From NCBI GenBank assembly GCA_039657365.1, contig CM077588.1, positions 41,768,501-41,832,500 of the forward strand: 64,000 nt of DNA, given 5' to 3'. Positions within the stretch are counted from its first letter, which is position 1; each line of letters begins with the position of its first letter. Below are positions 1 to 11,580 of the stretch, one piece after another. Origin of the DNA: Stephania yunnanensis. Its lineage: Eukaryota; Streptophyta; Magnoliopsida; Ranunculales; Menispermaceae. A program made the translations under genes and the position numbers. The notes beneath the pieces are model-generated. The model was not told the origin of the DNA, did not search any database, and saw only the letters and a program-made list of their open reading frames with translations.

Positions 1-291
1 GTGGTGAGCGATCTTCTAATTTGCAATCTCCAACCTCTTCATAATTTTCAATTAACAATAAGATGGTTGAGATAAGATCAAATCTTCAACTGCTTGATCC
101 AGAAATCTTGTTGCCACTGCTTCAATCCACCGGTTGCAACCACATATCATCATCCAAATCTCTTACTGTTTCAGATATGATTTTGAGTACATGTATTATA
201 TGTTGGATTTTGATGACTCATTTACTGATAACATTAATTGTAACAACAACAATAAAAAATCTAAGTTGTCGACATGATCAAGACACTGACA
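1..291 (-). repeat. Copia-1 3' LTR, partial
   Basis: This stretch aligns end to end, without net length change, with 8449-8739 of the 5' LTR. On the minus strand it begins TGTCAGTG, directly after the polypurine tract. The rest of the LTR lies beyond the left edge. Confidence 0.88.
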
Positions 292-292
292 A

Positions 293-303
293 TCTCCCCC
301 TTT
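293..303 (-). other. Copia-1 polypurine tract
   Basis: The minus strand reads AAAGGGGGAGA immediately before the 3' LTR. This is the usual plus-strand primer of Copia elements, and it fixes the LTR boundary at 291. Confidence 0.85.
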
Positions 304-1334
304 GTCATTATATTGTCACAATTAGTAAAATGAATTTTAGGAGCTAAGATAATAATCATGAATCAGCTAACATTCTGCTCTTTTATAAAAAGTCACATAA
401 GTATTCAATAATGTTTAGTGGTGCTCTTCCGAAAATTCACGAAAGTAAAAAGATAAAGATATAGTTGACACAAATAAGTAATCAACAACTTCCATGGTGG
501 TAACAACCGCATCAACTATTTGGTTGTACCACAATATTACATCTTTAAATAGTCTTCAGTAGAAACCCAGATGTAAATAGAATACTAGTAGAAGTATCTT
601 CATACCTACATACTTAAGAAAACAAAAATATATAGTATCTTCATGGGTGAAATGAAAATGAATCACTTCCCAACTGTAAAAAAAAACACCCCCCTTTATG
701 ATAACATAATGACAAATAAACTAAAGAGAACCATACCATCTGCTGACTCAAGGAGGAGTAGGAGCAATAAGCTTCAAAAACTCGAAAAACCTTTGGAACA
801 TAATATCAAGTAAGGCTCAAATGGCTATCATCAGCTCCTTCTATTGCTCTTTCCTTGGATCTAGGAAGTCATTTCCATCAAGCTTTGAGTCGTAATGAGC
901 TTGTGAGAGTGGTGAAGACTGAGCAGGTACAGATGAGGTGGTTGTATCAGCTATAGTCTGAGGTTTTTTCTTCTAAGTTCTAAATGCTGGATGGGCCAGC
1001 TTCCATGCCATCAGTTGGAACTAGAATGCTACGTTGTTACAACTGCTATGGTAGTTAGGTTGATAACTAATTCGAGATTGGTAAGTCATTGAAGTGGGAA
1101 GATCCCTTATTCTTAATCTTGTTGGAGATTCCTCGCACTTTAGCAGAGCACTAAGCATCCTGATTGTCCTCTGCCACTTTTTGAAAACTTAGAAATTCAG
1201 TTACTAAAGAGCGAAAAAAATATATATTCATAGGTGGTTCCCAGTTTGGTCCTCTGTAATATTGCTTAAAAGATGATCTCCCCAAAGTCACAAGGTGCCC
1301 CTTGACCTATAACATAAAGAAGTATTTCCATTTC
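304..1334. other. Copia-1 3' untranslated region, no coding signal
   Basis: This sequence lies between the env-position frame and the polypurine tract. I see no open frame with a recognisable domain on either strand, only AT-rich sequence with scattered short poly-A and poly-C runs. Confidence 0.5.
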
Positions 1335-1900
1335 CTAGTCGAATATGTTTCCATGTCTAGTAGGGAGAAGATTACTAGTGATGTGGTCGTAAAAATAGAA
1401 GTACAAGGTAGTTAGATCATTCGTCTCAATCTTCAAGTTCTTCTGATACCACTCAATCTCTTTTCCATGTGTAATGGCAGTAATCAAAGCAGGCATGGTG
1501 TTTAGTTTTCTAAAGGGTTTAGGAAATCTATGTCCTTCATTGTTGAAAGGACATTTAAGGAGTTCATTAAGAATTTTAGGTGAGAATTCTACAAACCTCT
1601 TTCTAACATAAACTCTTTGGAAGTGTAGAGACTTAAAGTCAAATACATCCAGCTTAAGATTAGCGTAAAACTCTTTTACCAAACTCGTATTATATCTGGT
1701 TGGAAAAGAAAAAGATTTTGAAGACAGAGTGGGATTTTAAGAAGGTTACCAAATTCTCCACTTCATAATTTTTCTTGTGAAAATAGGTCTCAGCATGATG
1801 TTTCTTTCCTTTGAGACTCTCATATCTAGCCTCAGCTTCCTCATCAAGCATTCAACATGTGAGGCATTTGTGATTTCCCATCTTCATTTCGAGTTGTTAT
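1335..1900 (-). pseudogene. Env-position reading frame of Copia-1 (plant transposon 'Transposase_32-like' domain)
   Basis: A 115-residue open frame starts at 1682. It continues upstream in another frame to about 1900, so at least one frameshift separates the halves. The segment has the look of the plant domain often labelled putative plant transposon protein (Pfam PF20167 as I recall it): LVKEFYANL, then VYVRKRFVEFSPKILNELL, then a tail ending in LLPTRHGN. The upstream part, with EEAEARYESLKGKKHHAE, looks like a charged helix. It lies on the same strand as pol, between RNase H and the 3' LTR, where Sireviruses carry their env-like ORF. Its function is unknown. The domain is commoner in Gypsy (Athila-type) elements, so its presence here is worth checking. 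Domain call moderate, function uncertain. Confidence 0.5.
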
Positions 1901-1904
1901 ACCT

Positions 1905-3240
1905 TAATGTCAGAGTCTGAAATGTTGCTCCTTGGATCTGGCGCTTCAAAATCAGATCGAGTAAACAATCCTTCCTCAGGTTTTGCTTCGATTGCAACAG
2001 AACTCGCTGGTTCACCGGTTGTAACTGGTTACACAACTATAGCCTTTTTGGTCTTCTTCTTAGAGTCTTTCTTTTTTAGTTTCCTTTTCAAAGAGGACAA
2101 TAGAATGGAGTCATCATCTCCATCATCATCTCTTTTTGGGACAGTAGGTTCTTTATGAATTGCCCCCAAATCATTAAGGGTTTCTTGATATTGAGTGTTT
2201 TGCTGACCAAGAGTTTCAAATGCTTCATGTTCATGCTCCAATTGTTCTATCTCTAGAAGGTCTATAGTTTCTTAAGTAGTAGAAGTGTTCATGGATTAAT
2301 TAGGAGCCTCCTACTCTGTGATATCCAAGGGATCTTTAGAGATTGGTAGCTCAAGAGTGGGTTCTTCAGGAGCAGATTCATTACGAACAATTTCAGATCC
2401 ACCTTCAATTGGCTTGGTGGCGGTACTTGGAACAACTTCTTATTCGGTTATCTCTTGAGTACTGGCTGGATGTTATGTACTAACCAAGGATGAGATACCT
2501 AGTTGTATCTTCCCTTCATCATGGTTTTCTTGAACTTCTTCTTCTAGTGGAGGTTGATTAGTCACAGAGGTGACATGCATGTTCTCTATTTGAACAAATG
2601 ATGCTCAAAGTTCGTAGTTCTCAGGATTGTTTAACTCAGTTGATGATGACAAAGGTGGGTTGGCAACCCCTATAGGCTTCTTCTTCAATAGCACTGGAAG
2701 ACCATTTGATAAAGATTGACATTTCTTCTGGATTGGAGACAATGGTGGAATGACACTAAGTAGGGTTAAATTTAGAACCTTCATCCTCCTTTTTTATTGG
2801 TTTCTTTACCTTGGGTGGTACTGGTGCCTTAGATGTTGTTTCATTTACTGTGCTTCGAGTTCGAACCATGATGCTAGACTTGTTTTAACTACTCTAACAA
2901 AACTTGGAGACGAAGATCAAGTGAGACTAATACAGTGAGTCAAAACATACAATCAATGAGGTAGGGTCTAAGGTTCAAGACAATGAAAAAGATCAAAAGA
3001 AATAACAACGACTTTAATTTTGGTTCCTTGATGTTTATCAACCCCTTTAAACTTTCAAAAATCCATAAATAATATCTCATGATAATTACAAATAAAAATT
3101 AAATAAAAATGCAATAGTAATCTAACTGTTAATGTTTAAATAAAAACACTACTATTAAATAAACTACTAAATCGCACAAATCGTTACTCCTCTTTATTTT
3201 GTATTTATTAAAAAATACCAAAAAAAAAATGTAGGGAGAG
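1905..3240 (-). other. Low-complexity acidic/lysine-rich region of the Copia-1 third ORF
   Basis: On the minus strand the sequence encodes biased stretches, including RDDDGDDDS followed by KRKLKKKDSKKKTKK around 2030-2130. The longest uninterrupted piece is 2029-2241 (70 residues). Several stops interrupt the frame, and there is no folded domain I recognise. Charged, Ser/Pro/Glu-rich N-terminal regions are known in Sirevirus third ORFs. I read this as the degraded N-terminal half of the env-position protein whose better-conserved part is at 1335-1900. It could also be untranslated spacer. Confidence 0.35.
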
Positions 3241-3253
3241 TTACGACTGTGAA

Positions 3254-3972
3254 TTACACAGAGCTAAGACACAACCTAATAGCCCCTCTCAAAGACTCAA
3301 ACTTATAAGCATCAAGGGCTTTAGTAAATATATCAGCCAATTATTTTTCAGTGTGAAGATATTCAATATAGATTACCTTCCTTTCCAATAGATCACGGAT
3401 GATGTGATAGCTCAATTCGATGTGCTTAGTTCAAGAATGTTGAACAAGATTTTTTGAGATGTCCGTTGCACTGCGATTTTCATATAACACAGTAAACGGT
3501 TGCAACTGAATGTAATAGTTACTTAACATTAGTTTCATTCATAGCAATTGTGTATAACAGCTCCCAACTGCGATGTACTCTACCTCAGCTATCGAGAGAT
3601 TGAGTTTTATTTCTTAATGAACCACAACAAAATATTTGTTCCAGTATAGAAACAACTTCCAGATGTGCTTTTTCAATCATTTGCACTACTTGCCCAGTCG
3701 GCGTCAATATAACCAGTTAGTGAGATGTTAGAGTTGGATGAATACCATAATCTCAAATTAGATGAGCCAGCCACATATTGAATGATCCTCTTGACTGCTG
3801 TCATGTGAGATTCCTTTAGTGTAGCTTGATAGCGTGCACATAATCCTACACTGAATGAGATATCTGGTCTACTTGCTGTAAGGTAGAGAAGACTTCCAAT
3901 CATGCTTATATAAAGTGATGGATCTACTGGTTTGCCATGCTCATCATTGGTCAGCTTCTCATTTGTACCCAT
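3254..3972 (-). pseudogene. Copia-1 RNase H (end of pol)
   Basis: This is the ribonuclease H part of the polyprotein, which removes RNA from the RNA:DNA hybrid during reverse transcription. The frame 3972-3673 holds GSLLYLTASRPDISFSVGLC and the first acidic site in YIDADWASSAND. Further along the minus strand is SIAEVEYIA (about 3575-3605), which carries the catalytic Glu in the usual STAEAEYIA context. Then comes the terminal segment with ATDISKN and a LADIFTKAL-like motif near 3310. Stops and frameshifts lie between these blocks. It follows the RT piece directly and closes pol. Confidence 0.85.
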
Positions 3973-3974
3973 AG

Positions 3975-4562
3975 GTGTTCATACATGTTTAGCCATGCTC
4001 CTTTCAAATTCCTTTTGCGTATTGTGGACAAATTCTTCTACCAATCCTTTTACAGTAGCCTCACTATATCATCAACATATATTTGTGCTATAAGGACTGA
4101 TGAGGACTTTTGTTTGACAAACAATGTTTTGTCCACACTCTTATGACTGTAGCTATAATTTAGCAGGAACTTGGCAAGTCAATCGTACCAGGCACACGAA
4201 GCCTGTTTCAACCCATATAATGTTTTCCTTAATTGATAGACATGGCCTGGGAAGGATGGATTTTCGAAACCTTTGGGTTGTTCAACATACACTTCTTCAT
4301 TGAGTAAACCATTCAAGAATGGACTTTTGATATCCATCTGATTGAGATTGAAACTAAGAGAGCATGCAACAACAAGTAATATATGAATATATTCTAATCT
4401 AGCAATAGGTGCAAAAGTTTCATCCAAATCTATTCTTTCTACCTGATTGTAGCCTTGAGCTACTAGATGAGCCTTGTTTTTTACCACTTCTCCTTGTGCA
4501 TTAGATTTGTTCTTGAAGATCCATTTAGTGCCTATTACATTGGCATTTTGTAGTTTTTCCAC
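3975..4562 (-). pseudogene. Copia-1 reverse transcriptase
   Basis: This is the RNA-dependent DNA polymerase domain. The open part (4562-4179, 127 residues) runs from NVIGTKWIFKNKSNAQGEV through LVAQGYNQ, DETFAPIARLE, QMDIKSPFLNG (motif A Asp) and LYGLKQASCAWYD. All are standard Copia RT landmarks. The frame then breaks, but the catalytic box YVDDI is still readable at 4079-4065. The domain is truncated at its N-terminus by stops. It has no separate start because it is part of a polyprotein. Confidence 0.9.
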
Positions 4563-5085
4563 TAGAATCTAGACATCTAGTCTTTAGAATTAATTCAATT
4601 CCTTCTGCATTGCGATGGTCCAGTACTCATTTGCAATGCATCAAGCATATTTATAGGCTCGATATTTGAAACATAACAGACATACCCTGCTTACATCCTG
4701 TAGTGTATTCTTGTTATGTCTCTAGTCATTATTCCTTCATTTTTTTCCCTAATAATGTTGTCTAGAGGATGATTTTTCTGAATTTTGCTTGAGGGTTCTC
4801 GAGTAATTGTGGATGATTCAGATTCATTCCTATCAAGATAGCATCTGTGTCAGATGAGGCTTCTACTCTGGTTGCAACCTAGGATACTAAGTGTAGTTGC
4901 AACTAGCAGTAGTTCATCATCTTTGTTGTTAGCTTATGATGCTTGCTGATCTGATGAAGAATCATCAAAGGACACATTGATTGATTATATTACTCTTTGA
5001 GTACGTTGATTTAGAACTTTGTAAGCCTTATTGTTTGTGGAGTAGCTGAGGAAGATGGCTCCATCATTTCTTGAGTCAAACGTTT

Positions 5086-6010
5086 TTAGTACCTCCCTGT
5101 CATTATGTACAAAACACTTGCTTCCAAAGGTGTGAAAGTAAGCAAAATTAGATTTTTTACCTTTCCAGAGCTCGTAAAGAGTCTTGTGAGTAAAAGGCGA
5201 AAATATGTTCTATTGACAGTATAACATGTCGTGTTGACAGCCTCTGCCCAAAATCTTATAAGAAGATTCTTAGATGTGTGCATGACTCTAGACATTTCTT
5301 GAATATGTCTATTCTTCCTTTCTACCACCCCATTTTGTTGAGGTGTAATTGGAGCTAAAAATTCTTGATGAATACCTGAAGCTCTGCAAAATTCTTGAAA
5401 TTTAGAGGTTTCAGAATCTCTTACATGATCCCTCCTAATCCTTACAATATGTTTTCTAGATAGTGTCTTTTCATTCATCAACTTCATATATAAGTCACTA
5501 AAAATCTTAAAAGCATATGATTTTTCTTTTAAGAAGAGAACCCAAATGAAACATGAAAAATCATCTATGCATACCATAATATATCTCTTCCCTAACAGGC
5601 TTATCACCTGAGTAGGTTCAACCAGGTCGATATAAAAGAGCTCAAAGACTGTAAAATGTTGCATCTCTCCATTGGTTTTTGGCTTTTTCTTTTCGCCTTG
5701 CCGAGTTGACAGGGTTTGCATATTTTGATGGTAGAGGGATTGAACTTTGGGAGTCTTCGTACTACTTCTGAGTTTGACAGCTTTCTCGGGTGTATATAGT
5801 GGACGTGTCCTAATCGTTATTGCCATACTTCCGTGGTGTCTGTTGTTGAGTTGTAATAGGACTTGCTAAGTTATTGCAATAGGTAGCAATTGTTATAGGA
5901 CCTTTCTCTGATCATGATACATTTCCTTTTTACATCATATATATCATATCGATTTTTAGTGAAACTTACATAGAAATTTTGATCACATAGCTTGCTAATA
6001 CTAAGTAAAT
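5086..6010 (-). pseudogene. Copia-1 integrase
   Basis: The 246-residue frame 5826-5086 covers the integrase catalytic core. FYIDLVEP holds the first Asp. The second lies in a degenerate IRRDHVRDSETSKF where family members usually read RSDHGGEF. PQQNGVVERKNRHIQEMSR carries the catalytic Glu, followed by FWAEAVNTTCYTVNRTYF. The zinc-binding N-terminus is upstream in broken frames (about 5830-6010). The Gly-Gly-Glu after the second Asp is lost, so activity is unlikely. It sits between protease and RT, as in all Copia elements. Confidence 0.9.
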
Positions 6011-6129
6011 GTCCCTTTAGATCTTCTACATGAAGAACTCCTTCTAAGACAGGAAAACCGGGAACCTCGAGAGTTCTTTTGCCAATGACTTGGCTTCGGA
6101 CATATCCACCTACATGAGATTGATATGAG

Positions 6130-6250
6130 ATTGATAGTTAACCAGAAGACCCTTATCACCAGTTATATGCTTTAAGAAACCACTTTCAAAGTACCAGTCC
6201 GAGGATGACAATGACTTTAGTGATATATGTGTTATATGACATACATCCTT
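6130..6250 (-). pseudogene. Copia-1 aspartic protease motif, catalytic Asp replaced
   Basis: The minus strand at about 6205-6155 reads WYFESGFLKHITGDKG. The family motif here is a WxxDSGxxxHMTG box in which the Asp is catalytic. In this copy the Asp is Glu, which should abolish cleavage. The position, between the zinc knuckle and the integrase, is as expected. Confidence 0.7.
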
Positions 6251-6358
6251 TTTAGGAACCCATCATTTCTAATGATTATGTTGATGGAGTCCTTGTTCTT
6301 AAGCAGCTTTCTGAGTACTCTCATGTTGCCTCTGTTCTAGTTCTCGAATCATTTTGAA

Positions 6359-7756
6359 GCACATAGGACGTATATGTCCCTTGATCCCATAGTAGTAGCA
6401 TGTAGGTCTGAATCTTCTTCTTTGCTGGTGATTAGTCTCGTTTTGTGCTTTCACAAACTTCACAAGTTTTATGGTAGAGACTTTGGAAGAGGATCCTTGG
6501 ATGAAGACCAGACCCTTGTGATCTCCATATCTTTTTTCATGATGCAGTAGATTATCCAGCTTGGCTTTTTTTTTATTCAGCTTATTGATAGTGCTCTCTG
6601 CATGCTTCAGTTTACTCTTAATCCAGTCAGCTCCTTATTCTTTTCTTTAAGGAGGTGTTCAAGTGCTTGAATGCACATCATTGCTTCTTCCCACTTTGTG
6701 ATCATTTTGACATAGTTCCCTCTCATCTCTACATGAGTGGAGTGATTAGATAAATCATAATCAGAATTATCTGAATCACTTACATTATTTTTCTCTTTTG
6801 TAGAGTTGTGTTCATTGGTTGCAACTGCAGGCTGAGATATGGGAGTTGCAACCGCATGCACGGTAGTAAAGGCAATGTGTTGATTCACATGTTCTCCTTC
6901 ATTTTCTGATTCTCAGTCCCTATGTGCTAGTTAGTGATTTCTTTTTTCTTTTGGATGGACATTCCACCTAAAAGTGTCATAATCCTCCACATTCCTTTCA
7001 TGTGAACTTGCTTTTGTCTACTGGCTTTAGTTCGCCTTCTTCTTTGAGGATCCACCTTTCCTACTAGTCTTCAAACCCTGAAATTTTTGAGCAGTCAATT
7101 ATATTTTTTGGTTTGCAAAGCAAGGTCATCCTCTTCATGGGTGAAATCCTTCTCTGGGCTGAAATACCAAGATGTTGCTTTTAAGGCTAGTTCTCTAGAG
7201 TTCTTCTGTGATTGAAATGCATCATATAGGTGGTAAGAGACCCCATGAGTTTTTCAAACTTTAGGTCTTTGAGACCTCAATTCTCTTGAATAGAAGCAAC
7301 GTTTACATTGTATTTGGTAAGGAGGCTTCTTATCGCCTTTTGGACCAACATTTTGTTGGAGTGCTTCTTCCCCAATTGTCGAGCTTAGTTGGATATGTCT
7401 TTGAGCTTGGCAGTGTACTCAGCAACTATTTTTTCTTCTCCCAATCTTAGCATTTCAAACTAAGATACTAATAGCACAATTTTTGATTCACGAACATCTT
7501 TGTTACCTTAAAATAAATTCTCAAGAATCTGTCATGCCACCTTTGCCACTCTACATGAGGAGATGGGCTTGAGGTGCTCTTTGTTGACAACTCCGAAGAT
7601 AACATTCAACCCTTTGGCATTAGCTGACAAGAGCTTCTCCTCATCAGTTGTCCCATCATCTGGATTATGTGGTTCTCCATCAACTTTCAGTAGTTTGTTC
7701 ACTTTCTTAATCGCCCTCCATACTTTAACGTCAATTGACAAAATGTACCCCTCCAT
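6359..7756 (-). pseudogene. Copia-1 gag (capsid/nucleocapsid)
   Basis: The frame 7756-7532 begins MEGYILSIDVKVWRAI and continues to LNVIFGVVNKEHLKPISSC, the N-terminal capsid signature of plant Copia gag (UBN2-type). A later frame (6888-6607) is acidic and Ser/Asn-rich, ending in a short coiled-coil-like stretch (WEEAMMCIQALEHLLKEKNK). The nucleocapsid zinc knuckle at 6400-6359 reads CYYYGIKGHIRPMC, so the second Cys of the CX2C pair is Tyr. Frames shift several times between these blocks. Gag would have packaged the element RNA. This copy is non-functional. Confidence 0.75.
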
Positions 7757-7903
7757 ACGAGCTTTTTCAGTACGTATAATTCGTATTAGTCAGCAGTGGT
7801 GGTCTCATGTTAAAGACATCTTCAGGCTGGTCTGATTGGTTTCACTGAGACATTATGGTTAGTGCGGATCTCGTTTGTCTCCTTAAACAAAGACTTCATA
7901 GTT

Positions 7904-7919
7904 CCCACTCTAATACCAA
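7904..7919 (-). other. Copia-1 primer-binding site (initiator-Met tRNA type)
   Basis: The minus strand just inside the 5' LTR reads TTGGTATTAGAGTGGG. It matches the usual plant Copia primer site TGGTATCAGAGC with one change in the core. Confidence 0.75.
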
Positions 7920-7920
7920 T

Positions 7921-8739
7921 TGAAATAACCAAATGTGGTTACAACTAAATATAATGTTGGTTGTAACTGGGAAACAGAAAGTAATGCAAATACTTAAAAG
8001 TAAAATATGTAATAAAATAAATCAAACCAGGACACCAAATGTGTTATCACAGTTCAATCCAAGAAATATGTCTACGAGGCTAAAACCTGATGTAAACTTC
8101 GCTAGTATGATGAATCAAACTACATGACTCCTTGTCGTGGCTCCCTTATTGAGCTCTTCCTAGCACACGCTCATACACTCTTCTGTGGACCTTAAATACA
8201 TAAGATCCCTTTTGCGTGTGAGGTTCCTCCTTACTGGAACACCCAAGTCCCCTTAGAGGCTTTACAATTTGATAATGATGAAGTGAACATAACAGGTTCA
8301 CAATACAAAGTAAACTGAATAACTGGTGTATGGGACTCAATCACTTTGACAACTATATAAATAAATGTATATTACATAATCTTAACTAAACTAGCAAGAT
8401 ATGAACAATCTCCATCTCTAAATAACCATGTTCCTCTATAATTAACACGTGGTGATCAATCTTCTAAATCGTAATCTCCAACCTCTCAATAATCTTAAAT
8501 TAACTATAAGCCAGTTGAGATAAGATCAAATCTTCAACTACCTAATGCATAAATCATGTTGCAACCACTTCGATCCACTAGTTGCACCTGCATATCATTA
8601 TCCAAATCTCTAACTGTATCGGATTTTATTTCGAGCACATGTATCATGTTTTAGATTTGGATGACTCATTTACTGATAACGTCAATTGTAACAACTACAA
8701 TGACAAATCTAAGTTGTTGATGTGATCAAGACTTTAACA
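7921..8739 (-). repeat. Copia-1 5' LTR
   Basis: This is an 819-bp LTR with TG...CA ends. On the plus strand it runs from TGAAATAACC to ACTTTAACA. The last 291 bases match the window start, and the primer-binding site abuts at 7919. It would hold the promoter and polyadenylation signals; none is marked clearly enough to place. Confidence 0.85.
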
Positions 8740-9215
8740 AAATCTAATAAGAATATATAAGAGAATCGATTTGGGCCTTGAAGACTTACCATTGCATTCT
8801 TAATTATCCACATTTCATTAATTGAAATAATTAAAGGGCAAGCAAATCAAGTAATCACCATATATATCCATGTGATTAATGCTTGCCACCTAATTAAGTG
8901 GCATAGTTTTTTTGGCCTGTGACTAATACTAAACTTTCAATTTCTTCTAAATATTATATTAACATATTAATTAATTTTGACAAAGAAGTTTTTAGTTTTT
9001 GATTTCTTAGAAATTGTATCAATTGCTTAATTAGTCTTCATTGGATTCTAATCTAAAGGAGAGTTGCACTTCTGCTATAGAAGTTGGCTAAAATTACAAA
9101 TTAAATAAATGAAGATACCACTCTCAAAGAAGGAAACTCCCACTTTCCATTTAGTCAAAAATGACCTTAACTTTAATTTATCATGGGAAACTAGTTGTAT
9201 GTCATGTGTCATAAA
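8740..9215. other. AT-rich spacer with one small foldback
   Basis: There is no coding signal. An imperfect hairpin lies at 8838-8887: GGCAAGC pairs with GCTTGCC, and GTAATCAC with GTGATTA-type sequence around a TATATA loop. Otherwise I see nothing. Confidence 0.5.
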
Positions 9216-10091
9216 GGCTCTATTTGGTAACACTAGCTGATAATCTAGCTTATTGTGGATGATCTAGCTGAAAGCTGATAGTCTAGCTAATAGCTGGAAA
9301 ACTAGTAACTGATAGCTGATAATTGATAATCTACTTGATCAATTAATATTATTTGAAAGAAATAGTTGATCAAGTACCTGATAAATGTAAAATGACATAA
9401 AATGGTTTTTTTAGTTCTTTAAAAACATATATTTATATAAACTATTATTTACATTACATATACAAATAAATTTATTATTATATATGTAAAATAACGTAAT
9501 ATTAATGTTTTTAGATAGTAATCATAACATGTCATTTCCCATACGTTTATATTAAACATTTCTTTTAATAAAATGTTCCAAATTTCATGTGTAGTAAATT
9601 AGTAATATTAATTGATGTTGCTTGAATAAGTTTCTATATATTATTTTGGTTAATAAAATATCTATTACTAATAATATTGTAAGCCATAATAATGTTAAGT
9701 GATGTTAATTGCGTAAATCTATTTACCATCATATTTTTACGTAAATGTATTTATCATGTTATGTTGCCTATAGGGTATTGTCGCTATGTATTATCATCAT
9801 TGCACCGTTGCACTGTAACATTACACAATTTTTTTTATTATATATATTCGCTGTTTTGTTTCCTAAAGAATAAATGAACATCCATTATTTTTTTAGTCAA
9901 GAATTGGCTATTTACATGGGCAAAAAACTAAAATGCCGTCTTAAAAATGAAATGCTAGTGGGGATGGTGTTCATGATTTTAGTTGATCATCTAGCTTATT
10001 TTGAAAATAAGTTGCCAAACAAACATAACTTATTTATCTAAGTAAATTATAAGCTAGTTGATAAGCTAGTTTGTGCATGCCAAACAGAGCC
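9216..10091. mobile_element. MITE family 1, copy 1 (hAT-like)
   Basis: An 876-bp non-coding element is bounded by inverted termini: GGCTCTATTTGG at the left, and the complement of GGCTCTGTTTGG at the right. Just inside both ends are many short repeats of AGCTGATA / ATCTAGCT, giving long imperfect subterminal pairing. The interior is AT-rich without a frame. A second copy is at 25524-26298. I could not see a clean 8-bp duplication at the ends, so the hAT assignment rests on the termini. Confidence 0.75.
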
Positions 10092-10122
10092 GAGATGCGC
10101 CATATGTTTATGAAAAAATAAT

Positions 10123-10297
10123 AGAATGACAACAACAATGCACTCCACAAGAAACATTGGCTTAAAAGAGCATTTCATTTGACCTCGACCCGTGTGTTAA
10201 GCATCGAGATCTGTATATACCTGCATCTCGAGGCGCACATGGATAGCTCTTGCGAGCCAATGTGTCTTGTGGTATGACATGGTATTGTCATTCTAGC
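10123..10297. repeat. Foldback element with about 45-bp arms
   Basis: The left arm (10123-10172, starting GAATGACAACAACAATG) is the near-complement of the right arm (about 10254-10297, ending GGTATTGTCATTC). The interior of about 80 bp contains a second smaller inverted repeat around CATCGAGAT / ATCTCGAGG. It is probably a tiny MITE. A small-RNA precursor is a weaker alternative. Confidence 0.6.
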
Positions 10298-10786
10298 ACT
10301 TCTCTTTTTTAGCTTGTTCTAATTGAAGATTTAAAATATGAAGAAATGATTGTGTAGATGACATGTTTTTGAAACATACTTCTACTTATAGGTGGGAAGT
10401 GATTTCCTTAAAATCGCCCAAACAGTCTAAACCGCGTGGTCTGGTGTGATTTTTTTAAAATCGTGATTTGGGGGTGATTTAGAAACTTGAAAACCACGAT
10501 TCTACGGTTTGGTGGCAGTTTTCATCTATAAAAAACCGCAATTCACCAAACTTCAAAACCACCCCAAACTTGGAATTGAGTTGAAGCTTTTTAATGTTGT
10601 TTTAAATTTGAAAATGAAGTAAGACTCATAATTTAAATGGATTAAATGTGTTTCATTATGTTTTTGGTGGTCATGTATGGACACTTATATGTTTTGTTGC
10701 ATGTCTTGTTAATGGACGTGTATGGAATGTGAGGTATTTTTATTTTTTATTTTCTAAATGTGTTGTAGAAAAATCATAATGGTAGC

Positions 10787-11563
10787 CGAGTTGATACTAT
10801 AATAGATGAAAATCCACACCAAGAAAGAAATGTAAACTATACACGCAATATTAGAATTGTAGAAGTTATAGAGGCATTAAAAAAAATGAAAAAAGAGAAA
10901 TCATGTGGCCCAGATGAAATACCCATAGAGGTTTGGAAATGCTTAGGAGAAATTCGATTGACTTGGTTAATAAAACTTTTCAATAAAATTTTAAAATCAA
11001 AACGGATGCCAATGGATTGGAGAAGAAGCACGCTTGTGCCAATCTTCAAAAACAAAGGAGACATTCAAAGTTGCTCAAACTACCGGGGAATTAAACTTAT
11101 GAGTCACACTATGAAACTTTGGGAGAGGATAATTGACAATAGGCTAAGGAGAGAAACAACAATATCAGAGAACCAATTTGGTTTCATGCCTGGGAGGTCA
11201 ACTATGGAGGCGATTTTCCTTGTAAGACGATTGTTAGAAAAATATAGAGAAAATAAAAAAAATCTTCATATAGTATTCGTAGATTTAGAAAAAGCATATG
11301 ATAGGGTCCCTAGAGATGTTCTTTGGTGGGTTCTAGAAAGAAAAAGAGTGCATGCTAGATACATAGACACTATTAAGGATATGTTTGATGGAGTAGTAAC
11401 GAGTATAAAGACATTTGAAGGAGCTACAAAAGAATTTCTCATTACGATAGGACTACATCAAGGATCGGCTTTAAGCCCATATCTATTTACTTTAGTTATA
11501 GATGAACTAACTAGACATATTCGAGAGGATATACCATGGTGTATACTATTTGCATATGGTATT
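10787..11563 (+). pseudogene. RTE LINE reverse transcriptase, first part (copy 1)
   Basis: This covers the finger and palm regions of the reverse transcriptase that would copy the LINE RNA at a nicked target. Landmarks in order are CGPDEIPIEVW, WRRSTLVPIFKNKGD, YRGIKLMSHTMKLWERII, ISENQFGFMPGRSTMEAIF, motif A in FVDLEKAYDRVPR, motif B in QGSALSPYLFTLVIDEL, and the degenerate catalytic box LFAYGIVLV where family members have FADD. Both Asp residues of that box are gone. The frame is otherwise open from 10886. The hAT-B insertion follows a few codons after the catalytic box, and the last residues of the open frame up to 11626 belong to hAT-B. Confidence 0.92.
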
Positions 11564-11580
11564 GTCTTAGTTAGGGCTGG

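Larger units (their letters stand above)
1..8739 (-). mobile_element. Copia-1: old Ty1/Copia retrotransposon, Sirevirus-like, cut by the left window edge
   Basis: Read on the minus strand this is a Copia element in the order 5' LTR (7921-8739), primer site, gag, protease, integrase, reverse transcriptase, RNase H, an extra 3-kb region, polypurine tract (293-303) and part of the 3' LTR (1-291). Integrase before RT defines Ty1/Copia. The long region after RNase H with an extra reading frame is the layout of the Sirevirus (SIRE/Maximus) lineage; that assignment is inference. All coding parts carry stops and frameshifts. The 291 bases shared by the two LTRs are the same length but differ at roughly one base in five by eye, so the insertion is old. 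The target duplication cannot be tested because the left end lies outside the window. Confidence 0.9.

Noticed and set aside
2029..2241. Lys/Asp-rich frame as an independent nuclear protein gene
   Set aside because: It lies inside Copia-1 on the element's own strand and continues, after stops, into the env-position region. Treated as part of that degraded frame.
10123..10297. microRNA precursor
   Set aside because: The arms are long and uniformly paired, as in a MITE, and nothing marks a mature miRNA. Kept only as a foldback.
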